Shown: one piece after another, positions 11,690-22,923 of the stretch | Layout: the number at the start of each line of letters is the position of its first letter | Numbering within the stretch: the first letter of the stretch is position 1 | Origin: Bos javanicus | Taxonomy: Eukaryota; Chordata; Mammalia; Artiodactyla; Bovidae | Direction: 5' to 3' | Length of the DNA: 64,000 bases | NCBI RefSeq assembly: GCF_032452875.1 | Contig: NC_083881.1 | Span: 67,649,689 to 67,713,688 of the forward strand | The notes under the pieces: model-generated | What the model was told of the DNA's origin: nothing | Database searches by the model: none | The model's input: only the letters and a program-made list of their open reading frames with translations | Program-made: the position numbers and the translations under genes

Positions 11690-12169
11690 GAAAGGACAAA
11701 AAGTTCAGAAAATTCATGCATTTCGGCCCCTTCTACTTCTCAGGCTCCTTCCTCTTCAAAACCTTTTCGGCTTTCAACAGGTTTTTCCAATGGTAGGAAT
11801 CCAAGCTGTAACAGGTATTTGGGGTATTTTGCAATGTTGAAAATTTTAAGACACCGTGGTAATGGTTGGCATACTATTGCACTACCTACTAAAATAGATC
11901 TGTGATCAGTTTCATTGTTTCTAATCCAACAATTATTTGAGATACAAGATTGTTTTTATTATAGGACTATCTCCAATTCCTCCACCTCCACTATCTTAAA
12001 AGTAATAGAAAAGTCTCGTCAGGTATTGTGTGTGTGTGGTTTGGGGGGTTTTCCTTTTTTCAGTCTAACCACCCGTTTCCCCAGTTGCAGCCCTAACAGC
12101 ATTTTATGGCTGAGTTGCTTCACTGTGGTATTTGAGCCGCTTCCTTACTAGCACGGCAATATGGTACTC
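11690..12169. other. No recognised feature
   Basis: No coding potential or familiar repeat is visible. A short GT/GGGG-rich stretch lies near 12027-12050. Confidence 0.35.
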
Positions 12170-12680
12170 AAGCCATGGTTAGCTGTCAAACAGGATGTTC
12201 CCTGCTTAAAGCCCTCAAATTGCTCCCCATCTCGCTCAGATACCCGCAGGCCCCTGATACTTTCAGACCTCCTCACTCCCACTCTCTCCCCCAGCTCCAT
12301 CACTCTGGTCTCCTTGCTAAAGTACAAAGTCCACACCTCAGAACTTCTGTACTAACTGTTCTCACTGTTTGAAACACTCTTACCCAGAAGAACACAGTAC
12401 CTTCAAGGTTGTGCTCAAAATTCACTTTTTCCTTGACCACCAGATTCAAGATTCCAGGGCCTCCCTGACACTACCAGCCCTTCTCTTCCTCCTTCAATTT
12501 ATTTTCTGCATAGAACATGTCACTTCTAAACATAGTATAACATTAACTTATCCATTTAGCTTATGGTCCTTATTCCCAGTCTAGAATGGAAACTCTTTGA
12601 GGGCAGAGAGTTCACCTGTTTAGTTCACTGCCGTATCCCCAGTACCTAGGAGAGTATCAGGCATGGGGTAGGTGTTAGGG
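12170..12680 (+). mobile_element. L2 LINE 3' region
   Basis: Ancient L2: 'caaattgctccccatctcgc', 'ctggtctccttgctaaagt', then the 3' end 'gaaactctttgagggcagag', 'cactgccgtatccccagtac' and 'gagagtatcaggcat'. All frames are interrupted. Confidence 0.75.
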
Positions 12681-12709
12681 CTGCTGCACAGAACTGAGCT
12701 GACTGTGTA

Positions 12710-12900
12710 CTACGTGACCCCAGAGGACATCATCACAAGGTCTAGGAGTGACACACTGCTGCAGTCCTGACGAGGCATCTGGAGTTTGTTAACCAGCTGC
12801 TCTGTGATATTTAATATAGCAGATTTCACAAACGGTTTCAGGTGTCCATGAAGCTTTATTTTGCCTCCTTTTTGACTCTTGGTTTCATTTTTATTACATA
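12710..12900 (-). other. Orphan coding-like remnant, unknown protein
   Basis: On the minus strand a frame is open for about 60 codons from the BovB insertion point down to a TAG at 12710-12712. The peptide is of mixed composition, with a hydrophobic-helix-like pattern (LHGHLKPFVKSAILNITEQL, then NKLQMPRQDCSS). It does not look like BovB, L1 or L2. It could be the 3' coding end of a gene or processed pseudogene interrupted by the BovB that starts at about 12903. I do not recognise it, and a chance frame is possible. Confidence 0.25.
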
Positions 12901-12902
12901 GA

Positions 12903-13937
12903 AAGAGATGGGAATACCAGACCACCTGACCTGCCTCTTGAGAAAGCTGTATGCAGGTCAGGAAGCAACAGTTAGAACTGGACGTGGAACAACAGACTGG
13001 TTCCAAATAGGAAAAGGAGTCCGTCAAGGCTGCATATTGTCACCCTGCTTATTTAACTTATATGCAGAGTACATCAGGAGAAATGCTGGGCTGGAGGAAG
13101 CACAAGCTGGAATCAAGATTGCCGGGAGAAATATCAATCACCTCAGATATGCAGATGACACCACCCTTATGGCAGAAAGTGAAGAGGAACTCAAAAGCCT
13201 CTTGATGAACATGAAAGAGGAGAGTGAAAAAGTTGGCTTAAAGCTCAACATTCAGAAAACTAAGACCATGGCATCCAGTCTCATCACTTCATGGCAAATA
13301 GATGGGGAAACAGTGGAAACAGTGGCTGACTTTATTTTTCTGGGCTCCAAAATCACTGCAGATGGTGCAGATGGTGATTGCAGCCATGAAATTAAAAGAC
13401 GCTTACTCCTTGGAAGGAAAGTTATGACCAACCTAGACAGCATATTCAAAAGCAGAGACATTACTTTGCCAACAAAGGTCCGTCTAGTCAAGGCTATGGT
13501 TTTTCCAGTGGTCATGTATGGATGTGAGAGTTGGACTATGAAGAAAGCTGAGCACTGAAGGATTGATGCTTTTGAACTGTGGTGTTGGAGAAGACTCTTG
13601 AGAGTCCCTTGGACTGCAAGGAGATCCAACCAGTCCATTCTGAAGATCAGTCCTGGGTGTTCATTGGAAGGACTGATGTTGAAGCTGAAACTCCAATATT
13701 TTGGCCACCTGATGTGAAGAGTTGACTCATTGGAAAAGGCCCTAATGCTGGGAAAGATTGAGGGCAGGAGGAGAAGGGGACGAGAGAGGATGAGATGTTT
13801 GGATGGCATCACGGACTGGATGGACATGGGTTTGGGTGAACTCCGGGAGTTAGTGATGGACAGGGAGGCCTGGCGTGCTGCAGTTCCTGGGTTCACAAAG
13901 AGTCGGACACGACTGAGCAACTGAACTGAACTGAAGC
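12903..13937 (+). mobile_element. BovB (RTE) LINE, 5'-truncated
   Basis: The 3' third of BovB, from the reverse transcriptase palm region to the terminal 'gactgagcaactgaactgaactgaa'. It is very similar in content to the copy at 3082-4201 but truncated further. I found no clear target-site duplication. Confidence 0.9.
12908..13558 (+). pseudogene. BovB reverse transcriptase fragment, YADD box retained
   Basis: A 216-codon open frame of BovB ORF2. GVRQGCILSPCLFNLYAEYI lies near residue 38, the catalytic RYADDTTLMAE near 82, then GLKLNIQKTKTMAS. Unlike the copy at 3.1 kb, the YADD box is intact, but the endonuclease and the first RT motifs are gone. Near residue 153 a 9-bp tandem duplication gives GADGAD in frame. 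After the stop at 13558 the C-terminal region continues out of frame. It is a non-functional 5'-truncated copy. Confidence 0.85.
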
Positions 13938-13954
13938 TGATATTAGATACTGAG

Positions 13955-14052
13955 CAAACCCCGGGAGACAGTGGAGGACAGAGGAGGTTGGCGTGCTACA
14001 GTCCACAAGGTCGCAAAGAGTTGGACACAACTTAGCAACTGATCAACAACAA
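13955..14052 (+). mobile_element. Second BovB/Bov-A 3' tail fragment
   Basis: Directly after the BovB tail, a diverged second copy of the same 3' end appears ('gagcaaaccccgggagacag' to 'gttggacacaacttagcaac'), ending in a CAA-rich run. It is either an older fragment that hosted the BovB or a tandem insertion. Confidence 0.65.
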
Positions 14053-14784
14053 CTGGACATTGAATAGAAAGACAATTATCTGGTTGTATTAAAGCAAAAA
14101 TCTATTAGACCTAAATCTGTAAGAATTCCTTTAAACCATAAGATGTGATTGAATCTATTTTTCTGCCAGATTCCTAAATATCATAGTAGTGAATTACCAC
14201 TTTAGTTAAAACTTAGTTGTTTTAACTAGATCAGAAAAATTAACTGATAATTAGGAAAGAATCTAAAATGCTAAACTTCCATATACTTCATAAAGACAAA
14301 TCAAGGAAAAGTTGGCAAGACGTTTATTTTCTTTATTCTTCCAATTTTTGGAAATGAGTTGTAGATTTTTTATTCATTTCGAGCACTTAGAATTACTTTT
14401 AAATGCAGTCCATTACAACAAACTTCAAATTGATAGGTTCCTTGCCGCAGCTGCCAAACCTTAGCTAGACCATTTGTTTATCTTTTGTTTTGCATAATTC
14501 ACATGGATATGACAAAACAGTGCTTAGTAGTATAGTGAAGCTATATATCCCAAGAGAGTATGTTCTTCTTGGCAAGTTAAGGGCTAAATATTACAAATGC
14601 CACGTTACACTACTGTATAGCTCTCACAATTTACAACGAAACATTAGAAATACTGAAAAAGAAGAATCATGTCTCCTCCACTAAGGCATTCTTGCACACG
14701 CTTTTCACGAACACACTCACACTTTGGGTCTGCACGTGCTGTAAACTGTATGCTTCTATAATTGTATTCCTGATAGTTCCAGCC
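14053..14784. other. No recognised feature
   Basis: AT-rich sequence without convincing frames or recognisable repeats. The open frame at 14490-14684 has no supporting domain or codon signal. Confidence 0.4.
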
Positions 14785-14995
14785 ATCACCATGCTGATTG
14801 ATTTTCAAATACTGAATCAGTCTTGAAATCCTTGGAATAAAGTTCTTTTTCTGTGTTGCTGAATTCTATTTGCTAACATTGTGTTAAGGATTTTGTGTCT
14901 ATATGTAAAGGAGGGACATTTGTATGTAGTTCTCTTTTTTTTAGACTGTTTTTGCCTTTTGGTCCTGAGCGACTAAACACACAGCACAGCACGTC
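14785..14995 (-). mobile_element. L1 ORF2 fragment with short Bov-tA remnant
   Basis: Minus-strand L1 ORF2 pattern ('tgattttcaaatactgaatc', 'tgctgaattctatttgctaa', 'taaggattttgtgtctatat'), followed at about 14967-14995 by a piece of SINE tail ('cctgagcgactaaacacaca'). Confidence 0.6.
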
Positions 14996-15159
14996 ACAGT
15001 AATACTATGTCTGACTGGCTTTACTTGGGTCATCCCATCTCTACAGTTTTGGTGGGTCCTCCCACATGTGCCGTTTGTTTTTTTTCCCCTGGCATCTCCT
15101 TACCCTGAAAGCTCCTGAAATATTGTCTTATTTTCCATCCCATATCATCCAAGTGACAA

Positions 15160-15178
15160 AAATAATAATAATAATAAT
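15160..15178. repeat. (AAT)n microsatellite
   Basis: About six AAT units. Confidence 0.9.
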
Positions 15179-15221
15179 CTCCCTTTAGGGGTCAGGTGGC
15201 TGTCAAGACTGTGGTTATTCC

Positions 15222-15434
15222 TTGAAAGTCAAAGTCTGTCGCTCAGGCATGTCTGACTCTTTGCAACCTCGTGGACTGTAGCCTGCCAGGCTCCTCTGCC
15301 CATGGAATTCTTCAGGCAAGAATACTGGAGTGGGCTACCTTTTCCTTCTCCGGGGGATCTTCCTGACTTAGTGATCGAACACAGGTCTCCTGCATTACAG
15401 GCAGATTCTTTACCATTTGAGCCACCAGGGCTGG
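15222..15434 (-). mobile_element. Bov-tA SINE
   Basis: Minus-strand Bov-tA: 'gtctgtcgctcaggcatgtc' through 'aagaatactggagtgggcta', 'ggggatcttcctgac' and a tRNA-like head ending 'gagccaccaggg'. Confidence 0.9.
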
Positions 15435-16440
15435 ATCTTTTTTAAACCTTCTGTTTTAACTGTTTTTTTTTTTTTTTCTTTTTCTGATACCACAGCAGTA
15501 GAAGGGGATTGGAGATGCTGCAGCCCAAAACTGCCATTGGGGATAGCAGTCCAGGTTTCCCACTTGGCCTCCACTGACACTCAGAGAGGGGTCTCCTTAT
15601 AAATTCTGAATGAGGATGGGAGTTTCAGATTTTCCACATAGTCTTCACCACATAGTGAGATGGTCTCATTACTGCTGGCAATGGTGAAAGCACTGACCTT
15701 CAGAATATCTCCTCTGACACCATGCCAGCAGAGAACGGGAGGAGTACATTATTGCCAAATGGGTCACAGCCCCGGCTCCCTACATGGTCTCTACGTACTC
15801 TACAGAAGGAGTTGAGGGTGGGGAGGCTCCTTAGTGGCTGGTGGGCACGAAAGCCCTGGTTCCCTGTTTGGTCTTCCATGACACCACCTGCTAGGCATGT
15901 TGGGATATCCCATAACAGTCTTAGGAGGGTAGAAGTCTAAGGTATCTACTCAGTCTTTGTTGGCATGGGTCACAGTGGGCTACATTTTTTTCTGTAATGT
16001 TTGACTAGAACAGAGTGATTACTTTCTAAAAGTTTTATCTCTTATTAGATTCTCTCTTTCCTGATTCTTCAACTAGAGAGAACAGACTTTTGTGGTGGGG
16101 GGTGGTTCTGTTGGTTAGTTAGTTTGTTTTCTGTACTCACTGGCATTTCCAAGTCGCCAGCTCTTTCAGCTCCAAGTCTGAGATACATGACACAAAAAGA
16201 AAACCCAAGGAGCTCAGGTCCCAACGTCTGCAGCTGGCCTGCCTTCTGTCCACCTTTCAGAGTCTTATTATGTTGGACTAGGTAGGTAGGTAGGTAGATA
16301 GACAGACAAACAGATACGTTTTTTAGTGGTAGTTAGTGGGATAAATAGAAAAAAGTACATCTACTCCATCTTCCCGGAAGTGGAAACTCCCAGCATGCTA
16401 ATTTTTAACAACACACTGTGTAAAGTACAAAACTGTCAAA
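15435..16440. other. Possible old repeat, unassigned
   Basis: A T run (15463-15477) opens a stretch with modest GC and no long frame. Phrases such as 'ccatcttcccggaagtgg' near 16365 resemble decayed L1 5' region on the minus strand, but I cannot assign it. A (TAGG)n-type microsatellite lies within it. Confidence 0.3.
16277..16316. repeat. Degenerate TAGG/GATA/GACA microsatellite
   Basis: Four TAGG units pass into TAGA and CAGA tetramers. Confidence 0.85.
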
Positions 16441-16449
16441 AAACAAACA

Positions 16450-16792
16450 TGAGTGTCAAAGCAACCTCCCTGCCCACTTCATTTTTTTCCTGAATGTTTT
16501 CTCCTCTGTGAATCCTTTCCTGAACTATTCAAGTCAGAATGAATTGCTCCCTTCTTTTTGTGTCCACAGCGTATTATTTACTTTCCTAAAATGACTTACA
16601 ATCATCTAACAGTGTCATCATTGGTCACTGAAGTAAAGCAAACTGACAATGAGGACCATGTCAGATTCATGCTTGGATTCTCAATGTCTGAATGTCTAAT
16701 AGTATACATGTATTACAATAACTCACACAGCGTGGGGAAATACTAGATACTCAATAAATATTTGTTGATTGAATAAGTGAACAAATGAACAT
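16450..16792 (+). mobile_element. L2 LINE 3' end
   Basis: L2 pattern 'ctctgtgaatcctttcctga', 'aatgaattgctcccttc' and the terminal 'atactcaataaatatttgtt' with TTGA/GAATAA repeats. Interrupted and old. Confidence 0.55.
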
Positions 16793-18319
16793 TTATTCAG
16801 CACTTGCCATATGTTCCAGAACTCAATAAGGGTTTGTTAAGTTGGACTAAGCTGTTTCTGCATCTGTCAGTCTAATCAATCCACAATTATTTCTTCCTAT
16901 GAGGAAAAGGGAAGCTCACTAAGCATATCCAAAGTGCAATTATTGCAGATTAGCACTTTCTCCCAATTAACAATTAATTATCAGTCATTTACTTAAAACT
17001 ATATGACCAGAACTATGCATAGTACAAAAGTAAAATTAGGATTCCTGCCCTCAGAAGTATAAAACACATTATATAGATTAAAAGATAAGCAAAAATTAAA
17101 TAGTAAATGATCAATAGTGAAAAATGAAGTATAAAGGAAAAAAAAGAGAATATGGGTGACCTGAATATTAAAAGGGACTTCATAAAAGAGGCAGGACTTT
17201 AGTCAGGTCTTTAAAAAAGAAAATGGTTAAGATTTAGTTGTCAGAAGAGCAAAGAGAAGAGCATTTCAGGTTTAGCAACAGTATAGAAAGATAGAACCAA
17301 ATGTGGGCTAAATGTGGAGACAGAGAGGAATTCACTTAAAAAGAGGTGAAAAGGCTGAAAATTAGAGTTTGGAAAAGACTTAGAATTCATACAGCACAGA
17401 AAGAGAAAGAAAGAAACCACTATCATCTGAACATTACAGTTTATAAAGATTTTTCAAGCAAGCATTTTCTCATTTAAGCCATAAAATATCTTTGATGAAA
17501 TGCAGAGAAAGTGAATTGAGTTTCAGTCTTCAGACATTCACCCTTGTGCTGTGTTCACACCATTCTCTCTATATAATGTTCAAGTAACTTGTTGTAGGGG
17601 GGTGGTTTATCCTCAGGGGTAGGAGCTGATTTTCCCCCAGTGAGATAAATCTGACAATATGAAGAAAGATGGATTAAAAAGAAGAGACTAGAAAACTGAT
17701 GAAGACCCTAACTAGAAAGTCGGCAGCAAAATATGCATAAGAAAGGGATAAATCTAGAAGAGATTTAGAAGGAGACAGATGACTTGAGAGAGGGGAAAGG
17801 AAAGGCGTCAAGAAGAAAAAGCTAAGATTTCTGTTGTAAGCATTGAGGAGAACACTGGTACCTAGTCAAAGGGACTGGAAAACATACATATACTCACTGA
17901 GTTTCAGGACCTCTACAGACCTAAAGAAGCACAAGATAAAGCAAAAGCCTCAAGCCAGGGAACAGTGCATGTTGTGCAATGAGAGCTGCTAAGACAAAGA
18001 CAAACCCCTAACCTGTCTGAAGTCTGGAAGCCCAGAGCCCTATTTGAACTGCAACCTGCTCAGCTCAACCACAATGGCTACAGGCACCTTGTAGGGTACT
18101 ACAGTAACTATAGTTTTTGGCTTCCCAATAGAGCTTCCTCCTTTCTGTTTTCTTTTGCTTAAGTTTATCCTCTGGTCTAGACTGGCTGTCAATCACAGTA
18201 CCATTCCTATCCACACTCCATATCCAAACTATAGAGATAGGATGACCCAAGCAAGGCCAATCAGAACCTTCACTGATATTGATATTGAAAAATAACAACT
18301 ATATTTTCTTATTGTCTAT
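16793..18319. other. No recognised feature
   Basis: AT-rich sequence with no convincing frame, RNA gene or clear repeat. Purine-rich tracts occur near 17100-17420 and 17690-17830. Confidence 0.4.
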
Positions 18320-18850
18320 ATTCTTGAAGCTCTGGCATCTTGGACCTCACAGACTGGGAGAACTATCCCTCCCAGGGTTAGTGAATTCTTAATGAACATC
18401 CCTTTCATATACAATCAACCAATCTAAAACCCTTACTGTTCAATCACTTCCTTTATCTAACTCTCACAGGCCAAACCAATTTTTCCCAGCCCTGATCAAC
18501 CCAGGGCCAGGTACCAAACAACTTGGGACAGTTCCAATACCTGAGAGTCCATTGAAATTATTCATATTAGCCAACACTAAGACTGCTCACCCAGTCTAAC
18601 CCATTCTTTCCTGCCAAAACCACAATCAAGTCTTTTGCCCATGTTTCCCCCTCATTCCTTTTACCTCTTAACCAATCCTGATGCTTGCCTATGTGACCCT
18701 GCATGGCACAGCATGCCCTTCCTCCTGGGAACCGTGAGCAGCATTGGCGCATTCCCTCCTGGGAACTGTGAGCAACATGATTCACTGGCAATCATTTCCT
18801 GATCTGTTGGCCTCACCATACCTGAATAATAATAAAACAGATTTTAAAAC
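18320..18850 (+). mobile_element. Possible old ERV LTR
   Basis: A C-rich region with an internal near-duplicate motif ('cctcctgggaaccgtgagca' at about 18720 and a second copy at about 18756). It ends in 'cctgaataataataaaaca', a polyadenylation-signal-like end. The composition resembles a solo LTR, but I find neither clear TG...CA ends nor a target duplication. Low confidence. Confidence 0.3.
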
Positions 18851-18897
18851 ATACAGATGTTGCAAATAAAAATTATTACTGGTGGTCCTACTCTCAG

Positions 18898-20013
18898 AAA
18901 TTAGGCAAGAAAAAGAAATAAAAAGCATTCAAATTAGAAAAAAAGTAGTAAAACTGTCACTCTTTGTAGATATATAGAAAACCGTAAAGATTCCATCAAA
19001 CCAACTGCTAGAATAAACAAACACAGTAAATTTGAAAAATATAAAATCAACACACACAAATCTACTGCATTTCTATACACTAATAATGAAATATCAGAAA
19101 GATATCCCACTTACAACTGCATCAAAAAGAATAAAATGCCTAGGAACAAATCTAACCAAGGAGATGAAAGACATGTGCACTGAAAATATAAGACATTAAT
19201 GAAAGAAACTAAGAAAGATACAAATAAATAGAAAGATATTCTGTATTCATGCAATCAAAGAATTAATTCTATTAGAATGTTCATGCTACTGAGAGCAGTA
19301 AACAGATTCAATGCAATCCCTACCAAAATTTCAGTGGTATCTTTCACAGAAATAGAACAAATGATCCTAAAATTTGTACAAAACCACAAAAGACGCCAAA
19401 TAGCCACAGAAATCTTGAGACTGAAGAACAAAGCTGGCATCATGCTCCTTGATTTCAAACCATACTATAAAACTATAGTAATTAAAACAGTGTGGCATTT
19501 GCATAAAAACAGACACATAGATCAATGGAACAGAATAGAGAGCTCAGAAATCAACCCAGGCATACATGATCATTAATTTATAACAAAAGAGTCAGAAATA
19601 TACAATGAGGAAAGGACAGTCTCTTTAATAAATGGTGTTGCAAAAGAATGAAACTGAACCACTATCTTCACCACACACAATAAATAACCCAAAATAAATT
19701 AAAAACTTGTATGTAATACTTGAAACCATAAAATCCTAAAGGAAAACATAGACAGCAAGCTCCTAGGCCTAAGTCTTAGCAATGATTTTTTGAATCTGAC
19801 ACCAAAGCAAAAATAAACAAGTAGGACTATATCAAACTGAAAGCTTCTATACAGCAAAGTACACATGCACACTGGTGCACCCACTATGGAAAACAGTCTC
19901 CTCAAAAAATTAAAACTAGAGCTTCCATCAACAAAATGAAAAGGCTACTTACTGAATAGGAGAAAATATTTGCAAATCATAGGGCTAAATATCCAAAATA
20001 TATAAATAACTAA
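18898..20013 (+). mobile_element. Old L1, ORF2 3' half (outer layer of the nest)
   Basis: Plus-strand L1 ORF2 from the reverse transcriptase palm onward ('attaggcaagaaaaagaaat', 'aaaactgtcactctttgtag'). The frame at 19277-19576 keeps recognisable ORF2 sequence (NRFNAIPTKI, then TVWHLHKNRHIDQWNRIES), but many stops break the rest. The element continues at 20135-20247, 26099-26540 and 27823-27965, because younger insertions split it. Confidence 0.85.
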
Positions 20014-20134
20014 ACGGCAACCCACTCCAGTACTCTTGCCTGGAAAATTCCATGGACCGAGGAGCCTGGGAGGCTACTGTCCATGGGGTTGCAAAGAGTT
20101 GGACACAACTGAGCAACTTCACTTCACTTCAACC
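20014..20134 (+). mobile_element. Bov-A SINE monomer
   Basis: Plus-strand Bov-A ('ggcaacccactccagtactc' to 'gttggacacaactgagcaac') with a CTTCA-rich tail, inserted in the old L1. Confidence 0.9.
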
Positions 20135-20247
20135 TAATAACAAAAAAAAGATTCCAATTAAAAAATTGGTATAAGATCTGAATAAATATTTTCCAAATAA
20201 GACATGCAGGAAGCCTATAGGTACACAAAAAGATGTTCTACATTATC
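20135..20247 (+). mobile_element. Old L1, short segment between SINE and BovB
   Basis: Continuation of the outer L1 3' UTR ('aaaaaattggtataagatct', 'aaaaagatgttctaca') up to the BovB insertion point. Confidence 0.75.
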
Positions 20248-20256
20248 AATCATCAG

Positions 20257-20626
20257 TTCAGTCACTCAGTCGTGTCCAACACTTTGCGACCCCATGTTCT
20301 GCAGCACGCCAGGCTGCCCTATCCGTCACCAACTCCTGGAGCTTACTCAAACTCATATCCACTGAGTCAGTGATGCCATCCAACCATCTCATCCTCTGTC
20401 ATCCCCTTCTTCTCCTGCCTTCTATCCTTCCCAGCATCAGCATTTTTCCAATGAGTCAGTTCATCGCATCAGGTGGCCAACGTACTGGATAGCTTCAGCT
20501 TCAGCATCAGTCCTTCCAATGAATATTCAGGACTGATTTCCTTTAGTATAGACTGGTTGGATCTCCTTCCAGTCCAAGGGACTCTCAAGAGTCTTCTCCA
20601 ATATCACAGTTCAAAAGCATCAATCC
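20257..20626 (-). mobile_element. BovB, 3' part (left of the nested L1)
   Basis: Minus-strand BovB beginning with its reversed 3' terminus ('ttcagtcactcagtcgtgtc') and reading back through the 3' UTR to 'cacagttcaaaagcatcaat'. The direct repeat aatcatcag occurs at 20248-20256 and again at 26090-26098, beyond the far end. Together with 23563-26089 it forms one insertion of about 2.9 kb in the old L1. Confidence 0.9.
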
Positions 20627-21945
20627 GGGAAGGCGCCAAGATGGCAGAGGAGTAGGACGGGGAAAACACTTTCTCCCCACAAATTCATCAAAAGAGCATT
20701 TAAACGTCAAGTAAATTCCACAAAACAACTTCTGAATGCCGGCAGAGGACATCAGGCACCCAGAAAAGCAACCCAACTCCTCGAAAGGAGGTAGGAAAAA
20801 ATATTAAAGACAATAAAAGAGACAAAAGAGGGAGGGACGGAGTTCCATCCTGGGAAGGGAGTCTTAAAAAGAGAGAAGTTTCCAAACACCAGGAAACCTT
20901 CTCAATGCCGAATCCGTGCCGAGCTTTGGAAGCACAGAGGACAACATAACAGGGAGAAAAAATAAATAAACAATTAAAACTCGCAGATTGCGAGCCCTAT
21001 GGTAACTCCTCCAGCGGAGAAGCAGCGCAGACGCCTGCATCCGCCATTAGCAAGCGGGGGCTGGGCAGGGAGGCGCGGGCGCGGGCTGCATCGCTGAGAG
21101 TAAGAATCTGGCCTGAATACCCTGAGCACTATCTGAGCGAAATAATTTGGGCTAGCAAACCAGACTGTGGGATATCTACCATGCGAAAAGCCAGCCCTAA
21201 CCTAAGACACCGCCAGCCCGCGCACGGAACAAAGGACTAAACAGAGGTAGCCGGCTGCAAACCTTCCCCCTCCGGTGACAGGCAGCCAGAGCCGGAAGGG
21301 GGCAATCGCAGCCCCAGAGAGACATTATCTATAAAACTGGCTTCTTTGCTAACTAAAACTTATTGGGGGTCTGGACGGTCAACATCTGCCTGAGAAGGTG
21401 CGCCGGTTTTACACCCAGATAACCAAGTGGCGGGGAGGCGATAAGTCGCAGCATTGGCGCTCGCCAAACACCTCATCACCTGAGCTGCTCGGACCTGGGA
21501 AGAGCACAAAACGCAGCCCCAACTGAGTCTGCGCCTCTGAGGACTACCTGAGTGCCTGAACCTGAGCGGCTTGGACCTGGGAGGTGTATGCAACCCAGGG
21601 CCAGCCTCGGATTGTTCCCGGCGGAACAACCTAGAGCCTGAGCAGTGTGGGCAGGGAGGCTACACGCACCGTGAGCGGGGGCAGACCCAGTGTGGCTGAG
21701 GCACTGCGAGCACACGCCAGTGTCATTTGTTTGCAGCATCCCTCCCTCCCTCCCCATAGCGCGACTGAACAAAGAGAAGAAATACAGCTCCACCCACCAG
21801 AACACCGACACAAGCTTCCCTAACCAGGAAACCTTGACAAGCCACCTCTACATACCCACACACAGCGAGGAAACGCCACAATAAAGAGAACTCCACAAAC
21901 TGCCAGAATACAGAAAGGACTCCCAAATTCAGCAATTTAAACAAG
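20627..21945 (+). promoter_or_regulatory. L1 5' UTR in spliced form
   Basis: GC-rich, CpG-containing 1,319-bp leader. Its first 1,146 bp correspond to 37212-38363 (reverse strand) of the complete L1, and the last 173 bp to 34808-34981. At 21772/21773 the sequence reads 'gcgactgaacaa' joined to 'agagaagaaatacagc'. In the complete L1, 'gtaagc' follows the first part and 'cactccag' precedes the second. In L1s the 5' UTR is the internal RNA polymerase II promoter, and this copy retains the promoter-proximal portion. Confidence 0.85.
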
Positions 21946-22872
21946 ATGAAGAGACAGAGGAATACCCAGCAGATAAAGGAACAGGATAAATGCCCACCAA
22001 ACCAAACAAAAGAGGAAGAGATAGGGAATCTACCTGATAAAGAATTCCAAATAATGATAGTGAAATTGACCCAAAATCTTGAAATTAAAATGGAATCACA
22101 GATAAATAGCATGGAGACAAGGATTGAGAAGATGCAAGAAAGGTTTAACAAGGACCTAGAAGAAATAAAAAAGAGTCAATATATAATGAATAATGCAATA
22201 AATGAAATTAAAAACACTCTGGAGCCAACAAATAGTAGAATAACAGAGGCAGAAGATAGGATTAGTGAATTAGAAGATAGAATGGTAGAAATAAATGAAT
22301 CAGAGAGGATAAAAGAAAAACAAATTAAAAGAAATGAGGACAATCTCAGAGACCTCCAGGACAATATTAAACGCTACAACATTCGAATCATAGGGGTTCC
22401 AGAAGAAGAAGACAAAAAGAAAGACCATGAGAAAATATTTGAGGAGATAATAGTTGAAAACTTCCCTAAAATGGGGAAGGAAATAATCACCCAAGTCCAA
22501 GAAAACCAGAGAGTCCCAAACAGGATAAACCCAAGGCGAAACACCCCAAGACACATATTAATCAAATTAACAAAGATCAAACACAAAGAACAAATATTAA
22601 AAGCAGCAAGGGAAAAACAACAAATAACACACAAGGGAATTCCCATAAGGATAACAGCTGATCTTTCAATAGAAACTCTTCAAGCCAGGAGGGAATGGCA
22701 AGACATACTTAAAATGATGAAAGAAAATAACCTACAGCCCAGATTATTGTACCCAGCAAGGACCTCATTCAAGTATGAAGGAGAAATCAAAAGCTTTTCA
22801 GACAAGCAAAAGCTGAGAGAATTCTGCACCACCAAACCAGCTCTCCAACAAATACTAAAGGATATTCTCTAG
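21946..22872 (+). CDS. ORF1: L1 ORF1 protein, intact
   Basis: 308 codons without interruption, starting MKRQRNTQQIKEQ. The protein is the L1 RNA-binding chaperone that trimerises and coats L1 RNA in the cytoplasmic ribonucleoprotein. Visible parts are a charged N-terminus, a heptad-rich coiled-coil region at about residues 45-150 (ITEAEDRISELEDRMVEI is part of it), an RRM-like core near 152-240 (YNIRIIGVPEEE; RRNTPRHILIKLTK) and a C-terminal domain with ITADLSIETLQARREWQDIL. It has the same length as ORF1 of the complete L1 at 33881-34807, with roughly ten substitutions. Intact ORF1 beside a truncated ORF2 makes this a natural half-L1. Expression would depend on the retained 5' UTR. Confidence 0.9.
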   Translation: MKRQRNTQQIKEQDKCPPNQTKEEEIGNLPDKEFQIMIVKLTQNLEIKMESQINSMETRIEKMQERFNKDLEEIKKSQYIMNNAINEIKNTLEPTNSRITEAEDRISELEDRMVEINESERIKEKQIKRNEDNLRDLQDNIKRYNIRIIGVPEEEDKKKDHEKIFEEIIVENFPKMGKEIITQVQENQRVPNRINPRRNTPRHILIKLTKIKHKEQILKAAREKQQITHKGIPIRITADLSIETLQARREWQDILKMMKENNLQPRLLYPARTSFKYEGEIKSFSDKQKLREFCTTKPALQQILKDIL

Positions 22873-22923
22873 ACAGGAAACACAAAAATGGTGTATAAAC
22901 TCGAACCCAAAACAATAAAGTAA

